From: [Mycoplasma] phocae
GTDB taxonomy: Bacteria > Bacillota_I > Bacilli_A > Mycoplasmatales > Metamycoplasmataceae
Assembly: GCF_003332325.1 (NCBI RefSeq)
Contig: NZ_CP029295.1
Coordinates: 744,001 to 808,000 of the forward strand
DNA: 64,000 bases
Direction: 5' to 3'
In this document: piece by piece, positions 53,419 to 64,000 of the stretch
Layout: the number at the start of each line of letters is the position of its first letter
Position numbering within the stretch: the stretch's first letter is position 1
The notes under the pieces: generated by a model
Told to the model about the DNA's origin: nothing
The model's input: only the letters and a program-made list of their open reading frames with translations
The model's database searches: none
Translations under genes and position numbers: made by a program

Positions 53419-55242
53419 TTATTTAAAGATTTTTTTACCAAGTTTAATGTATTTATTAACCTTACTTTCCAGAAGATCAAAAGCTTGATTGTAGATTTCT
53501 TCTGAATAAATATCAACACCTGCTTCTCTAAGAATTTCAGCTGGTCAGTTTTTATCACCGGCACTTAGGAATTTGTTAATGTAATTTTCTAAGGCTATTT
53601 GGCCTTCGGTCTTATACTTTTGGAAAAAAACGTTAGCAACAATATAACCTAGCGCATATTTGTATACATAGAAGTAGTAGTAGAAGTGTGGAACCATAAC
53701 TGAATAAACATTATTCGGGTTACCAATTTTTTCTTTTTTCGGATCGATTGCATATTTTTTAGCATTTTCAACATAAATTGCTTCAAGAGCTTCATAAGTA
53801 TTAATAGCTTCGTTTGCGTCAATACGATTGTAAAGTTCAAATTCAAAGTTTGATCAGGCACCTTGTCTTAGAACCGTTCCAATAAAATCGTTAATGCTTT
53901 GATTTAGTAAATAAAATTTTTCTTCATCACTTTTAGCATTTTCATTTAAATAATCATTTAACAGTAATTCATTAAAAATTGATGCAATTTCAGCTAGAAA
54001 AATTGGATATTGACTTCTAAAAGGATGTTGGCATTTATCTGAAAAATACGAATGCATTGAGTGTCCCATTTCATGGCATAATGTATTAACCGAATGTAGT
54101 GTGCCATCAAAATTCATTAAAATGTATTTTTTATCAAGACCATATGATCCACCAATTGAGTATGCTCCGCTCCGTTTTGAAGGAACATTAACATAATCAA
54201 TTCATCTTTCCTCAATTGCTTTTTTAACAACATCATGATATTCATATGGCATTACACTAGTTGATTCTAATAAAATTCTTTGTGCATCCTCAATGGTATA
54301 ATTGGTTTTTAATTTCACTAAATCAACATTACTATCTCATTTTTGCATTTTCTTATTAAATTTTTTATTAAAGAATTTAGCTTTAGCCTTATAAAATTTT
54401 CTAAAAATATGCATATTGTTTTGAATTGATTGATAAATAATTTCTAATAATTTTTTATCAACATGATCGACTGAAAGAATTGATTGTAATGTAGAATCAT
54501 AACCACGATAAAGAGCCTGAACTGAAGCTTCTTTAAAGTGTTGATATAACATTTTAGCTAATGACTGTTTATGATTTAAAAATGCTTTTGGATAATTAAA
54601 ATAAGTCGATTTTCTTACCATTTCATCTTCATTTTTTAGTAACAACATTCTTGTGCCTTCGGTAATTTTATATTTTTTACCTTTTGATGAAGTGGCATAT
54701 CCAAAATCAATTTCGCTATCGGTTAGAATTGAGAAAATTTCTTCTGGTGAAGGATTTCCGGTAGCAGTATCATTTAAATATGTTTCGACTTTGCTATCTA
54801 GTTTATATTTCAATTCCTCTAAACTAGCCTCAAGATCTTTTCTAACATATTCCAATCTCGGATCTTCAAGTCATTTTTTAATTTTTTCTTGATTTTGGGC
54901 AAGTCGATTAATCTCCGAGCCAGCTTTTTTAGCATACTCAGCTGATTTTATTTCAAACTTAGTAATGGCCACATTAATTTTTGGATCAACGATATTGGTA
55001 TTAAGTTTATTTGATAAATAGTTACTAATTTTATTGTTTAGTAATAATATTTTTTCTGACAATTTTAAATATTCTAAATAATTCTCTAATGATTCATATT
55101 TACTATCTTTAATAGCGATGTTCTCTTCAACTAGACTAAAATATTCATTTTCAAGCTCATCAAAACTTTTATTTTCTAAAATACTTTCTAAATCTCATTT
55201 GTATTTATCTTCAATTTCTTCATATGAATTGTATCTTTTCAT
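53419..55242 (-). CDS. pepF: Oligoendopeptidase F
   Basis: M3 zinc peptidase that trims oligopeptides in the cytosol. 607 residues, the usual length. The zinc site HEMGHSMH lies at 390-397 with the downstream EIASIFNE supplying the third ligand. N-terminal helical region and C-terminal [14 protein letters not shown] are typical. Several UGA Trp codons. It starts 5 nt after the apt stop, so apt and pepF form an operon. Confidence 0.95.
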
Positions 55243-55247
55243 ATTTT

Positions 55248-55766
55248 TTATTCCTCATCTTTTTTAACATATATTAGGTTTTGAATATCGAAAGGTAGAC
55301 GTTTTCTTGCATCAAAGCCTTCTAATTCCATTAAAACAATTATTCTTAGTATTTCAACATTTTGATCTCTCAATAATTTCGTAATTGCTTCAAGTGTGCC
55401 CCCAGTTGCTAAAACATCGTCAATAATTACAGCTTTTTGCCCAGGTTTTACCAAACCACATTGAATTTCTAAAATGTTTTTGCCATATTCAAGCCCGTAG
55501 TTACAACTTATAACCTTGCCTGGTAGTTTCCCTTTTTTTCTAACCATGATAAATGGCTTTGATAATTTGGCTGCAACTGGAGTTCCAAAAAGAAAACCCC
55601 TTGCATCGGGTCCAACAATAATATCGGCATCTTCTGCTAATTCTGCCATTCTATCAATGGTATAGTGAAGTGCTTCTCCATTTGCTAGCAATAAAGATAT
55701 ATCTTTGAATTTGACACCCTTTTCAGGAAAGTCTTTAACTGTTCTAATAAATTTTTTTAATTCCAT
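55248..55766 (-). CDS. apt: Adenine phosphoribosyltransferase
   Basis: Purine salvage: adenine plus PRPP gives AMP. 172 residues from ATG 55766 (MELKKFIRTVKDFPEKGV), the normal APRT start. An upstream in-frame ATG at 55826 would add 20 residues unlike the family and would place the promoter inside the gene. PRPP loop VIIDDVLATGGT near 118-129 and GPDARGFLFG near 56-65 are present. The TATAAT box ends 9 nt before this ATG without a ribosome binding site, so translation may be leaderless. Confidence 0.93.
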   Translation of the reverse strand: MELKKFIRTVKDFPEKGVKFKDISLLLANGEALHYTIDRMAELAEDADIIVGPDARGFLFGTPVAAKLSKPFIMVRKKGKLPGKVISCNYGLEYGKNILEIQCGLVKPGQKAVIIDDVLATGGTLEAITKLLRDQNVEILRIIVLMELEGFDARKRLPFDIQNLIYVKKDEE

Positions 55767-55775
55767 AACATTAAA

Positions 55776-55806
55776 ATTATATAGTTTTTCATTTTCATAA
55801 ATGCAA
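55776..55806 (-). promoter_or_regulatory. Promoter of apt-pepF
   Basis: On the minus strand TTGCAT (55806-55801), 19-nt spacer, TATAAT (55781-55776), then 9 nt to the apt ATG. Confidence 0.55.
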
Positions 55807-55917
55807 GTCGATAACTTTTTTGACAAATTACTTATTTTTTCTATAATTTGATAAAATTAGCATTAATAATGGTTAATAATAACTTGTCATTTTCAAAAAA
55901 TAATGGAGGATTATAAT

Positions 55918-57573
55918 ATGAACAAAATAAATTTTTTTGCTTTAGGTGGATTAGATGAAAATGGGAAAAATGCTTATGTTCTAGAAATTAACGGTAAGCT
56001 TTTTATCATTAATTCTGGAACTAAAGTACCTATTAACGCTCATAATGGAATTGACACACTAATTTGTAATTATGAATTTCTTGAAAAAAGACAGAAGGAT
56101 ATTGTCGGCTTATTTTTAACTGATGTTCATAACTCAACTTTTTCAGCAATTCCATGACTTTTAATGAAAATTAAGAATTTAAAAATTTACACTAGTGCCT
56201 TTAATAAAATTGTTTTATTAGACCGAATTTCAAAATATAACATTGAAAATGCAAACTACGAAATCAAAGTAATTCGCGACTCTTTTGCTTTTAATGATGT
56301 TAAAGTGACATCATTTGACTTAGCTGGTGGCCTACCAGGTGAAATTGGTTTTAATTTTGAATATAATAATGGAAATATTTTATTTATGGTGAATTTTGTT
56401 GATGGTGATCTTGGCCCATATGGCAGAACTAGTTATGATGATATTAAAAAAATTATTAATAATGGTAAACCACTTCAAATGCTAATTATGGATTCTGGAT
56501 TTAGTGCCTATAAGGGTAAGAGCATTGACAAATTATGAATTTCAAAAAAAATTGAATATAAATTTAAAGAAGCATCAAATGATTCGCGAATTATTGTTGG
56601 ACTTTATGATGAAGATATGATTACCGCGCATGAAATATTAATTTTAGCCAAAAAATATAATCGTCCTGTCATCACATATGGTAGAACATATTCTCAATTA
56701 ATTAATTTAGTTGCTAAAATTAATCCGGATTTACAATGACCAGAATTTATTGATTATCGGGCAGCTAATGATATTAAAAATGCAGTAATTTTAGTTACTG
56801 GCGCAATTGAAAGACTATACCTAAGATTCATTAGAATTGCTTCAAACAACGATGTTTATCTAAAACTAAAAAATAATGATGCTGTTATTATTATTGCTCC
56901 GCCTGTAAATGGACTTGAAGTTAATTATGCTTTAACTTTAGATGAAATTGCTAGAAATACTTCTAATCTAATTGAATTAGGTTCAGATCAATACTATTCA
57001 TGTAACCCTGCAAAAGAAGATATTCGTAATGCGCTAAGTATTTTAAAACCAAAATATTTTATTCCTATTCAAGGACTATACCGTTATTTAGTTGTAGCTA
57101 CACAAGTTGCTCGAGAAACTGGTATGAATCTAAATAACTGTCTTGTTTTACAAAATGGTAAAGTTGCCGAATTTGTCAATAATGAACTAACCAGTCAAAA
57201 GCACAGTATTCGCCTAGTTTGTGATGTGGTAATTGATGGTCTTGGAATTGGTGATATTTCCCATGAAGTTATTAATGAGCGTGAAAATCTATCTCGGGAT
57301 GGAGTTTTAGCTGTTAGTTCTTTGATAGATTTTAAAACTAAACAACCTATCAATGAGTTGCAAGTTGCTTCATATGGTATTTTAACTAAAGAGAATAGAG
57401 ATATTGTCAATAAAATTATTAATGATCTCTTCTACAAAGAATTTGAAGATAAAGAACCACATGAAATTAAATTAAAAGAAATTCAAGAAAAATTGCGAAA
57501 AACCATTAAAAGAAAAACATCAAAAATGATAAATAAAGAGCCAATTGTGGTAATTACCTTATACGAGATATAG
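55918..57573 (+). CDS. RNase J-family protein lacking the catalytic residues
   Basis: 551 residues with the full RNase J layout: N-terminal FFALGGLDENGKNAYVLE, metallo-beta-lactamase and beta-CASP regions, then the C-terminal domain with DGLGIGDIS and VVITLYEI. The metal motif H-x-H-x-D-H is replaced by D-V-H-N-S-T (69-74); the SGHA motif reads CNPA (362-365); PVHGE reads PIQGL (383-387). Only one of the ligand histidines remains, so nuclease activity is unlikely. It may be a structural partner of an active RNase J encoded elsewhere, as RNase J2 is for J1. GGAGG precedes the ATG; several TGA codons are Trp. Confidence 0.85.
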
Positions 57574-57601
57574 TTTGTGGTAACATATAAGAGGAAAAAC
57601 T

Positions 57602-58807
57602 ATGTTGAATAAAAATAATGGCAATGAGAATGAAAATGTTAACAAAATTCAAAAACAAAAAAAATATTATCTAACAAGAGATAAGAATATTTTGTGAACA
57701 TTTGTGATAATAATAACAACGCTTTTTATTATTATTTCCTATATAAATATTAAAGGCTTAAGTACAATTCACTCGTATACTGTAAATGTAATATTTGGAT
57801 TTTATTCGCCACTTTTTTATTGTCTAATTATTTTTATAGCTATTTACAAACTTTTTAATTTAGAGAAAACCTTTAAATTCTCTGTTTTTCATTTTAGTTT
57901 AGGTCGTATGACTTCATGGTATCTTGCGTTAATAGCCTTAACTAGCATGATTTTTTATACAATTGAATTTGTGGGAATTTCTTTTGACGGTTCTGATGCA
58001 CTAAAAGTAAGTTTTAAGAGATGATTTGAATTGTTTAAAGGTAGGTCAGAAATTAAAGATCCGGCCTTGCCAAATTTATATACACCCGGATTTTTAGGAA
58101 CATTTATTTTTGCTCTTTTTAGTTTATTTGGTCAAAAGGCTGGCATCGCCATTGGATTTACAACATCAATTATATTTATTGGTGCATCAATTCCATTTTT
58201 CTTTATAAGCGATAAAGTATTATTAAAAATTAGTTTCTCAAGAAAAAAACGTGAAAAAATTAGAAAAGCCTTAATTGAATCTAAATCCAAAAATATTCAC
58301 TATGATCCAAATCAAGAAAATGATTTAGAGAAAAATAAAAAAATAAATAATGAGGAATTTATTGTTTCAATTGAAAAACAACAAATTGACAGCATTGATA
58401 ATAATTTAGATGATCGGTCAAATAAAGATCAAAATTTATATGAAAACAATTTAAACAATTATTCTAATATAGATAATAATCAGGAGCTTCAAAAAAATGA
58501 TTTTAAGGAATTAAATGATAATGATGAAGTTGATATTCATCAAATTGAAATTGCTGATAATGAATCGAATTTTATCAAGTCAGATGATGAGTATAGCAGC
58601 GAAAATAAAACGAAAATTTTAGAAACGCATAATGATTTTGAAATCGATGACAATATTTTAGATGATGTTGATTTAACTTTTAATGATAAAAGAATAAACA
58701 CTGTGGTGAATGACGAGTTAAAAACTGAAAAGAAGGAAAGTAATTTACCAAAAAAACCACGTTTATCAATTGTTGAAGATGAAGATGATGATTTTTTTAA
58801 AAATTAA
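57602..58807 (+). CDS. Membrane protein with an FtsK-like four-helix module and acidic tail
   Basis: 401 residues. Four membrane helices in the N-terminal half (about 34-52, 60-85, 100-125, 155-195). The segment TPGFLGTFIFALFSLFGQKA followed by GIAIGF and IGASIPFFFIS resembles the last helices of the FtsK/SpoIIIE N-terminal 4TM domain (G-x-x-G...L-F-G-x-x-G). No ATPase motor follows. Instead there is a basic patch (SRKKREKIRKA) and about 190 residues rich in Asp, Asn, Glu and Ile that look disordered. AGAGGAAAAACT precedes the ATG; it starts 28 nt after the RNase J-like gene. Role unknown. Confidence 0.65.
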
Positions 58808-58821
58808 ATTTATATGCAAAT

Positions 58822-58855
58822 AAGATAGTTTTTCGAGCTATCTTATTTATTTATT
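58822..58855 (+). terminator. Rho-independent terminator
   Basis: aagatag (58822-58828) pairs with ctatctt (58838-58844), followed by ATTTATTTAT. Confidence 0.65.
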
Positions 58856-58878
58856 ATAATAATATAAAAGGAGATTGT

Positions 58879-60753
58879 ATGGAGACTAAAAATGATAATC
58901 AACAAACAAGAAAAATTGAAATTAATATGGATGATATTTTTCGTGACCCAATTAAAAAATTTTATGAACCCCTTGTATTAAATATAAAAGACAAATTCAA
59001 TAAGGTATTTAAAGAAAGAATAACTAATGAGGCTGACCAGCAGTTATTTAGCGAACACAAAAGAAATGAAGATACTATTGACTTAATGGAAAATGAAATC
59101 AGAAATAATAAAAAAGAAAATAAAATTACTGCAAGAAAAGTTGCAAATGGTTTCATTATATTTTTTTCTGTTCTGTTAGTTGGTTTATTTTTCTTGGGTT
59201 ATCTTTTAAAAAACAAAAGAATAATAAACGATTTTAAGAAATATGCTGAAGAACGTGAATCGAAAATCTCAGCTCTTCATCGAAGGAATAATGAAATTTT
59301 ATTGCAAATATATTCACGATATTCATTAGAAGAAATTAAGGATTTTGTTCTAAAAGAGTTGCATATAACTAAAATTTATAATTATGAATGAGAAGAACTA
59401 AAAACATTTGTTGATAATTCGAAATTCGCATGTTTTTATTCAGTTAATAAATATGATATCCGTAATTCGCATTACTATGATCTTTTATACTCGATACTAG
59501 AATGAATAAATATTACAACTGTAGGATATCGTACTGTTACTTATAAATCTGGTGATTCGGTGAGAACAATAACTGTTTCAGCTAGCCATGTTGAACCCAC
59601 ACCATTTGTAACTATTAAAAATGCTACAAGTATAACAACGAATTATTTACCAGATTTTTCTTTTGTTGAAGATAATACCAAAACAATGACTCAAAAAGAA
59701 TATGACAAAGCTGTCAAAAAAGGTAATTTTGTTTTAGAAAATCCCGAGTTTCATAAATACTATGGGTTTGACTTTAATGACAAAGTAAGAATGTTTACTT
59801 ATTTTACAACTAGTGTTCAGGAAAAATTTGTTGAATATAAAAAATATATGAATTCAAAATTTGAATCTACCTATCCACTATCAAAAATTAAAAATAATAT
59901 TTATACAACAAGAGAATATAATAATTCATTACTTTATTTCTCAAGAATTCATAACTGACTGCCATTTGAAATTGATTTAAAACAACGTTGAACTATTGAC
60001 AAAATTAATGAAAAACTTGTCGGAGATTTGATTGATGTCCTAAAGCCAGTTTTTAAATCATTAACAAAAGCATATTTAAATAATTATATTTCTTCTGAAA
60101 ACTTTGCTAAATTAGGTGATCGTTATGTTTCAACTTACAAAGATATAAAATCAATTAGTCAAGATAAAAATATTAATATAATTTACTGACTTAACAAAAT
60201 TATTAGTGGAAGAATTTTTTCATTGATAACTAAAAGAGCAGATCGTAATACTATTTATGAAATTATTGGTGCGGACTTTACTAATCAAACTAATGAATTA
60301 CTTGTTAAATTAACATCATTTGAAGCTCATGATGAAATTGATGTCGTATACTCTCAAGGTTATGCCGTTAATGTTCCTTATGTGCGTTACTATAAATTTT
60401 CAGAATTGAAAAAAACATTTACTAATAGTCAGTTTTACCTAACAACTCCAGGGGCTGAAATTTATGCCTATGACGCATATAATAGTAAAGCTATTAGCCA
60501 CACAAATGATAAAGATTTAAATGGAAATATTTCAGGTAGCAGCATTACTTTTAATGTTGAAGCATCTAAAAATTACTCTGAACTCGAAAAGGGAATCAGA
60601 ATCATTAATAATTTTTATAGAAGACTTCCAGAATTGCGGGGCAATTCAAAATTTCTAATAGATAACTCTGGAATTTCTATTCACATTAATGACATTGATA
60701 AAACAAAAGTTACATTGAGATTAATTGATCAGGTCTTGAATGGGATTATTTAA
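58879..60753 (+). CDS. Large membrane protein encoded next to lemA
   Basis: 624 residues. A charged N-terminal region is followed by one or two adjacent hydrophobic helices (about 93-115), basic KNKR, then a coiled helix (KKYAEERESKISALHRRNNEILLQ region) and a large soluble part. Many UGA Trp codons; under the standard code it breaks into several fragments. I recognise no catalytic motif. The layout of a helix hairpin near the N-terminus followed by a helical arm resembles the LemA protein encoded 42 nt downstream, and genes for LemA often sit beside a large membrane partner. AAAGGAG precedes the ATG. Confidence 0.65.
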
Positions 60754-60795
60754 TTGAAAATAATAGTATAATTATTATCACATAAGGAGAAAAAA

Positions 60796-61461
60796 ATGTT
60801 ATTTGATACCAGAAATCAACAATCAAGTGAGGGTTTTAAACCTAATGTTGATAACACAATAAAAAAACCAGAACCTACTGGTTTTGAAAAATTTTTATTT
60901 GGGTTATTATTTGTTCTTACTTTTGGTTTATTTATTTTTGGATACTATCGTAGAAAAAATTACTTATTAAGAAAAATAAACGAAATTCAAGAAGCTTCAT
61001 CTGTTATTCAAGCAGCTGAGAAAAAAAGAAGAGCGACTTTAATTAAACAAATAGACGCTGTAAAAGGTTACGCTAAATTTGAAAATGCAACATTAACAGA
61101 AGTTACAAGAATGAGATCAAAATTAGTGGAATTGGAAAATGAAAATAATGTCGCAGAACTAAAAACACAACTTGACAGTATTCAAAGAAATATTAATTTA
61201 CAATTTGAAGCATATCCAGATTTAAAAGCAAGTCAATTATTTCTACAATTTAACACAGAAATTGCTTTACAAGAAGATGAAATCTATTCAACAATTAGAA
61301 TTTATAATATGAAAGTTAATTCATTTAACTCACAAATTTATACATTTTGAACTAACTGTGTAGCTAAAAAAATTGGAGCATATAATCAACCATTATTTTC
61401 TGCAAGTGAACAAGAAAGACAAGATGTCGATACTTCTTCACTATCAGAAATGAAATTTTAA
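60796..61461 (+). CDS. lemA: LemA family protein
   Basis: 221 residues. One membrane helix at about 32-49, then basic YRRKN, then the helical LemA domain with AVKGYAKFENATLTEVTRMRSKL, YPDLKASQLFLQF, E-I-x-S-T-I-R-x-Y-N, and a C-terminal IYTFWTNCVAKKIGAY. The TGA at 61349 is Trp, so the true end is at 61461. AAGGAG precedes the ATG. LemA is widespread in bacteria and its function is unsettled. Confidence 0.9.
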
Positions 61462-61465
61462 AATT

Positions 61466-61488
61466 AACCAACTTCGGTTGGTTTTTTT
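61466..61488 (+). terminator. Terminator of lemA with UUCG tetraloop
   Basis: aaccaac (61466-61472), loop ttcg, gttggtt (61477-61483), then T-run. The stable tetraloop and clean stem make it the tidiest terminator here. Confidence 0.9.
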
Positions 61489-61617
61489 GTGCAAGATTAA
61501 AAAGCACACATTTTCTTATATAATTATATTTATTAGTGTATTTATTATTTTTTTTGATATCTACATTATTAAATTTAATTTTAAAAAATTAACTAACAAG
61601 CTAAAGTGAGGTAGTGT

Positions 61618-63561
61618 ATGAGTAAGACAGAAGAGGTACACAAATATGAAGCCAATAATATTCAGGTTTTAGAAGGGCTTGAGGCCGTTCGAAAAAGACC
61701 TGGAATGTATATTGGATCTATTGGATCAAAAGGCCTTCACCATCTAATTTGGGAAATAGTTGATAATTCAGTTGATGAAGCAATGGCGGGATTTGCCACT
61801 GCAATTGATATTAATTTATATCCAGATAATGTTGTTGAAGTAATTGACAATGGACGGGGAATGCCAGTTGGCATCCACGAAAAAACAAAAAAATCGGCAG
61901 TTGAAACAATTTTAACAGTTCTACATGCCGGAGGAAAATTTGATAGTGATACATATAAAGTATCAGGAGGACTTCACGGGGTTGGTGCATCAGTTGTTAA
62001 CGCCCTAAGTGATGTTTTTGAAGTTTGGGTTAAACGTGATGGCAAACTTCATTATCAAAAATTTATTAATGGTGGATATCCTGTAAAACCACTAGAAATT
62101 ATTGGGGAAGTTCCAATCGAAGAAACTGGAACAAGAATTAAATTTCATCCCGATTACGCAATTATGGAAAAAAATAATATTGAATTTGGTAACATTTTAG
62201 ACCATTCAAAACAAATGGCATTTTTAAATAGGGGACTACGAATTAATATTTGTGATGTTGCCGCTGACAATAAAATTAGTTATCACTTTGAGGGTGGAAT
62301 AATTGATTATTTTACTCAAGTTAATCACCTTAAAAAGGCAACTGTTCCTGAAGTTATTTATGCCGAGGGAACATTTAGAGATAAAACAACTAAAAATTCA
62401 GCTGACGTTATGGTTGAAGTAGTAATGCAATATAATAACGATAATTTTTCAAATATTCTTTCTTATGCTAATAATATCAACACAAGTGAAGGTGGAACAC
62501 ACGTTCAAGGTTTGTATGATGCACTAATTAGAATTTTTAATAACTATGCTGAAGAGAATAAATTACTAAAAAATAATTCTGATAAATTTACAAGGGATGA
62601 TATTAAACCTGGATTATATGCAATTATTTCGGTTAAACATACCGACCCAATCTTTGAAGGTCAAACAAAAGCGAAATTAGAAAGTAAGGATGCTAGAATT
62701 GCAACCAATAAAATTCTTTCACTTAAACTTGAAAGATTTATGGCTGAGAATCCTGAATATGCTAAAAAATATATTGATAAATGTCTAGAAAATCGTAAAA
62801 ATAGATTAAACGAAGAAGCACAAAAGAACTTAAATAAGAAAAATGAAACTGATATTAGTGGCTTACCTGGAAAATTAGCTGATTGCTCATCGAAAAACCC
62901 TGAATTAAGGGAATTGTTTATTGTCGAAGGTAATTCTGCTGGTGGTTCTGCTAAAATGGGACGTGACCGTTCAATTCAAGCTATTCTACCATTGCGGGGA
63001 AAAGTTATTAACTCTAAGAAAAATGATATTTCTACAGTTTTGGCCAATAAAGAAATTGCAACTATGATTAATGCTCTTGGAACTGGTATTGGTGAAGATT
63101 TTAATATTAACAAATTGAAATACCACAAAATTGTTATTATGACAGATGCCGACGTTGATGGTGCCCATATTACTACATTGCTACTAACATTTTTCTATTC
63201 ACATATGCGTCCTTTGATTGAATATGGATTTGTTTATATTGCGCAACCGCCACTATATAAAATATCATCAGGTAAAATTGTGGAATATGCTTATAATGAT
63301 AGTCAAAAAGATGAAATTACTAGTAGCTTAGAAGATAAAAAAAATATTTCTATTCAACGTTATAAAGGGTTAGGGGAAATGGACCCTGAACAATTGTGAG
63401 AAACTACAATGGACCCTACAACTCGTAAAATGCTTCAAGTGCAAATTGATGATGCCGCTATTTGTGAAATTACTTTTGAAACATTGATGGGTGATGAAAT
63501 TGAACCACGTCGTGATTTTATTCAAGAAAATGCTAAATATGCATCAAACATTGATTTTTAG
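61618..63561 (+). CDS. gyrB: DNA gyrase subunit B
   Basis: ATPase subunit of DNA gyrase. 647 residues. GHKL motifs: [10 protein letters not shown] near 46, DNGRGMP near 80 and [15 protein letters not shown] near 118. [19 protein letters not shown] (canonical E-G-D-S-A-G-G) and [24 protein letters not shown] and the C-terminal [11 protein letters not shown] favour GyrB over ParE. TGA at 63397 is Trp and the stop is TAG 63559. A GTGAGGTAGTGT ribosome-binding region precedes the ATG. Confidence 0.95.
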
Positions 63562-63567
63562 TTGAAC

Positions 63568-64000
63568 ATGATAAAGTTATTAGAAAATCAAGGGTTTACT
63601 AATAAAACCTATAAGGATGACGAAAATAATACTTTTATCAAAATTAAAAATTACGACAATTTTAACCACAAAACACCATATGAAATTATTTCTAAATTAA
63701 ACTTTGTTCCCAAAAAAGTTTATGAAGATAAAGAAAAACTAGTAACTGAATGAATTGATGGTAAAAGTATTTCTGCCAATGACATTAGCAATGAAGAATT
63801 AAAAGAGATTGGAAAATTATTAATTACTTTACATAATTCTAAATTGCCTTTTGCAAAAGAAAATCAAATTGCCAGACGTTTCAAAGTTTATCGTGAAAAA
63901 ATTTCTAGTTTAAATCGAAAAATTCCTATTCTTGATAAATATTTTAAGAAGATCAATTTATTTTTAAAAAATATCGATACTTCAGCACCAGTTCATAGTG
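63568..64000 (+). CDS. Choline kinase/aminoglycoside phosphotransferase-like protein, cut by the window end
   Basis: 144 residues visible. The pattern fits the choline kinase (LicA/APH) fold: a short glycine-poor N-terminal lobe, a Lys-bearing strand, YEIISKLNFVPKKVYEDKEKLVTEWIDGKSI, LGKLLI-like helix with LHNS, and at the very edge SAPVHS, just where the catalytic H-x-D-x-x-x-x-N loop begins. It starts at ATG 63568, 6 nt after the gyrB stop. TGA at 63751 is Trp. In mycoplasmas such kinases feed phosphocholine or similar head groups; the exact substrate is not determined. Confidence 0.65.

Overview
The window is AT-rich chromosomal DNA from a mollicute, most likely a Mycoplasma of the hominis type (Metamycoplasma/Mycoplasmopsis). 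The key sign is that UGA must be read as tryptophan: plsX, rnc, smc, dnaK, rpsB, tsf, infB, mnmG, yidC, pepF and gyrB are all interrupted by in-frame TGA at places where Trp fits, and they stay open only under genetic code 4. Other signs are a P115-sized SMC, many lipoproteins with a -AC or -SC lipobox, very short spacers, and a lack of biosynthetic genes. I saw no rRNA, CRISPR array, insertion sequence or prophage. Gene ends below are corrected for UGA=Trp.

Layout. 1-8490: end of a membrane protein gene, then glyA, an Asp23-like gene, fakA, plsX, rnc and smc. 8528-12816: tRNA-Ser(CGA), a VapD-like gene, a leucine-rich-repeat lipoprotein gene, uvrB and a conserved orphan. 12949-19716: a membrane-anchored metalloprotease on the minus strand, then rsmD and the Firmicutes-type string gmk, PP2C phosphatase, Ser/Thr kinase, rsgA, rpe. 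19741-23280: an accessory stretch of small membrane proteins, a coiled-coil gene with a decayed duplicate, a TM2 gene and much gene-free DNA. 23246-27174: CIRCE-controlled dnaK, then rpsB-tsf. 27308-31300: a repeat-built lipoprotein gene and an orphan nucleotidyltransferase-like gene (AbiEii-like), followed by a 97-bp inverted-repeat structure. 31297-40938: pip, tex and the long translation operon nusA-ylxR-infB-rbfA-mnmG-rlmH.

41114-46416 is a tandem array of four paralogous lipoprotein genes. The third copy is a decayed mosaic that has also lost its promoter and ribosome binding site. 46630-50658 (minus strand) holds a MATE transporter gene, a DEDD-exonuclease-like gene and gpmI. 50856-53377 is rpmH-rnpA-yidC. 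Then follow apt-pepF on the minus strand, an RNase J homologue that has lost nearly all of its catalytic histidines, an FtsK-like four-helix membrane protein gene without the motor, a large membrane protein gene next to lemA, gyrB, and the start of a choline-kinase-like gene cut by the window end.

The housekeeping blocks cover translation and ribosome assembly, lipid precursor activation (FakA, PlsX), chromosome upkeep (SMC, UvrB, GyrB), signalling (PP2C plus kinase) and peptide use (Pip, PepF). The less ordinary material is the lipoprotein array, the VapD-like protein lacking both conserved aspartates, the inactive-looking RNase J, the orphan nucleotidyltransferase, the duplicated coiled-coil gene and several genes that look leaderless. 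I did not find one clearly new multi-gene system. The best candidates for undescribed biology are the inactive RNase J paralogue, the orphan nucleotidyltransferase with its neighbouring inverted repeat, and the FtsK-like / 624-aa protein / LemA membrane cluster.
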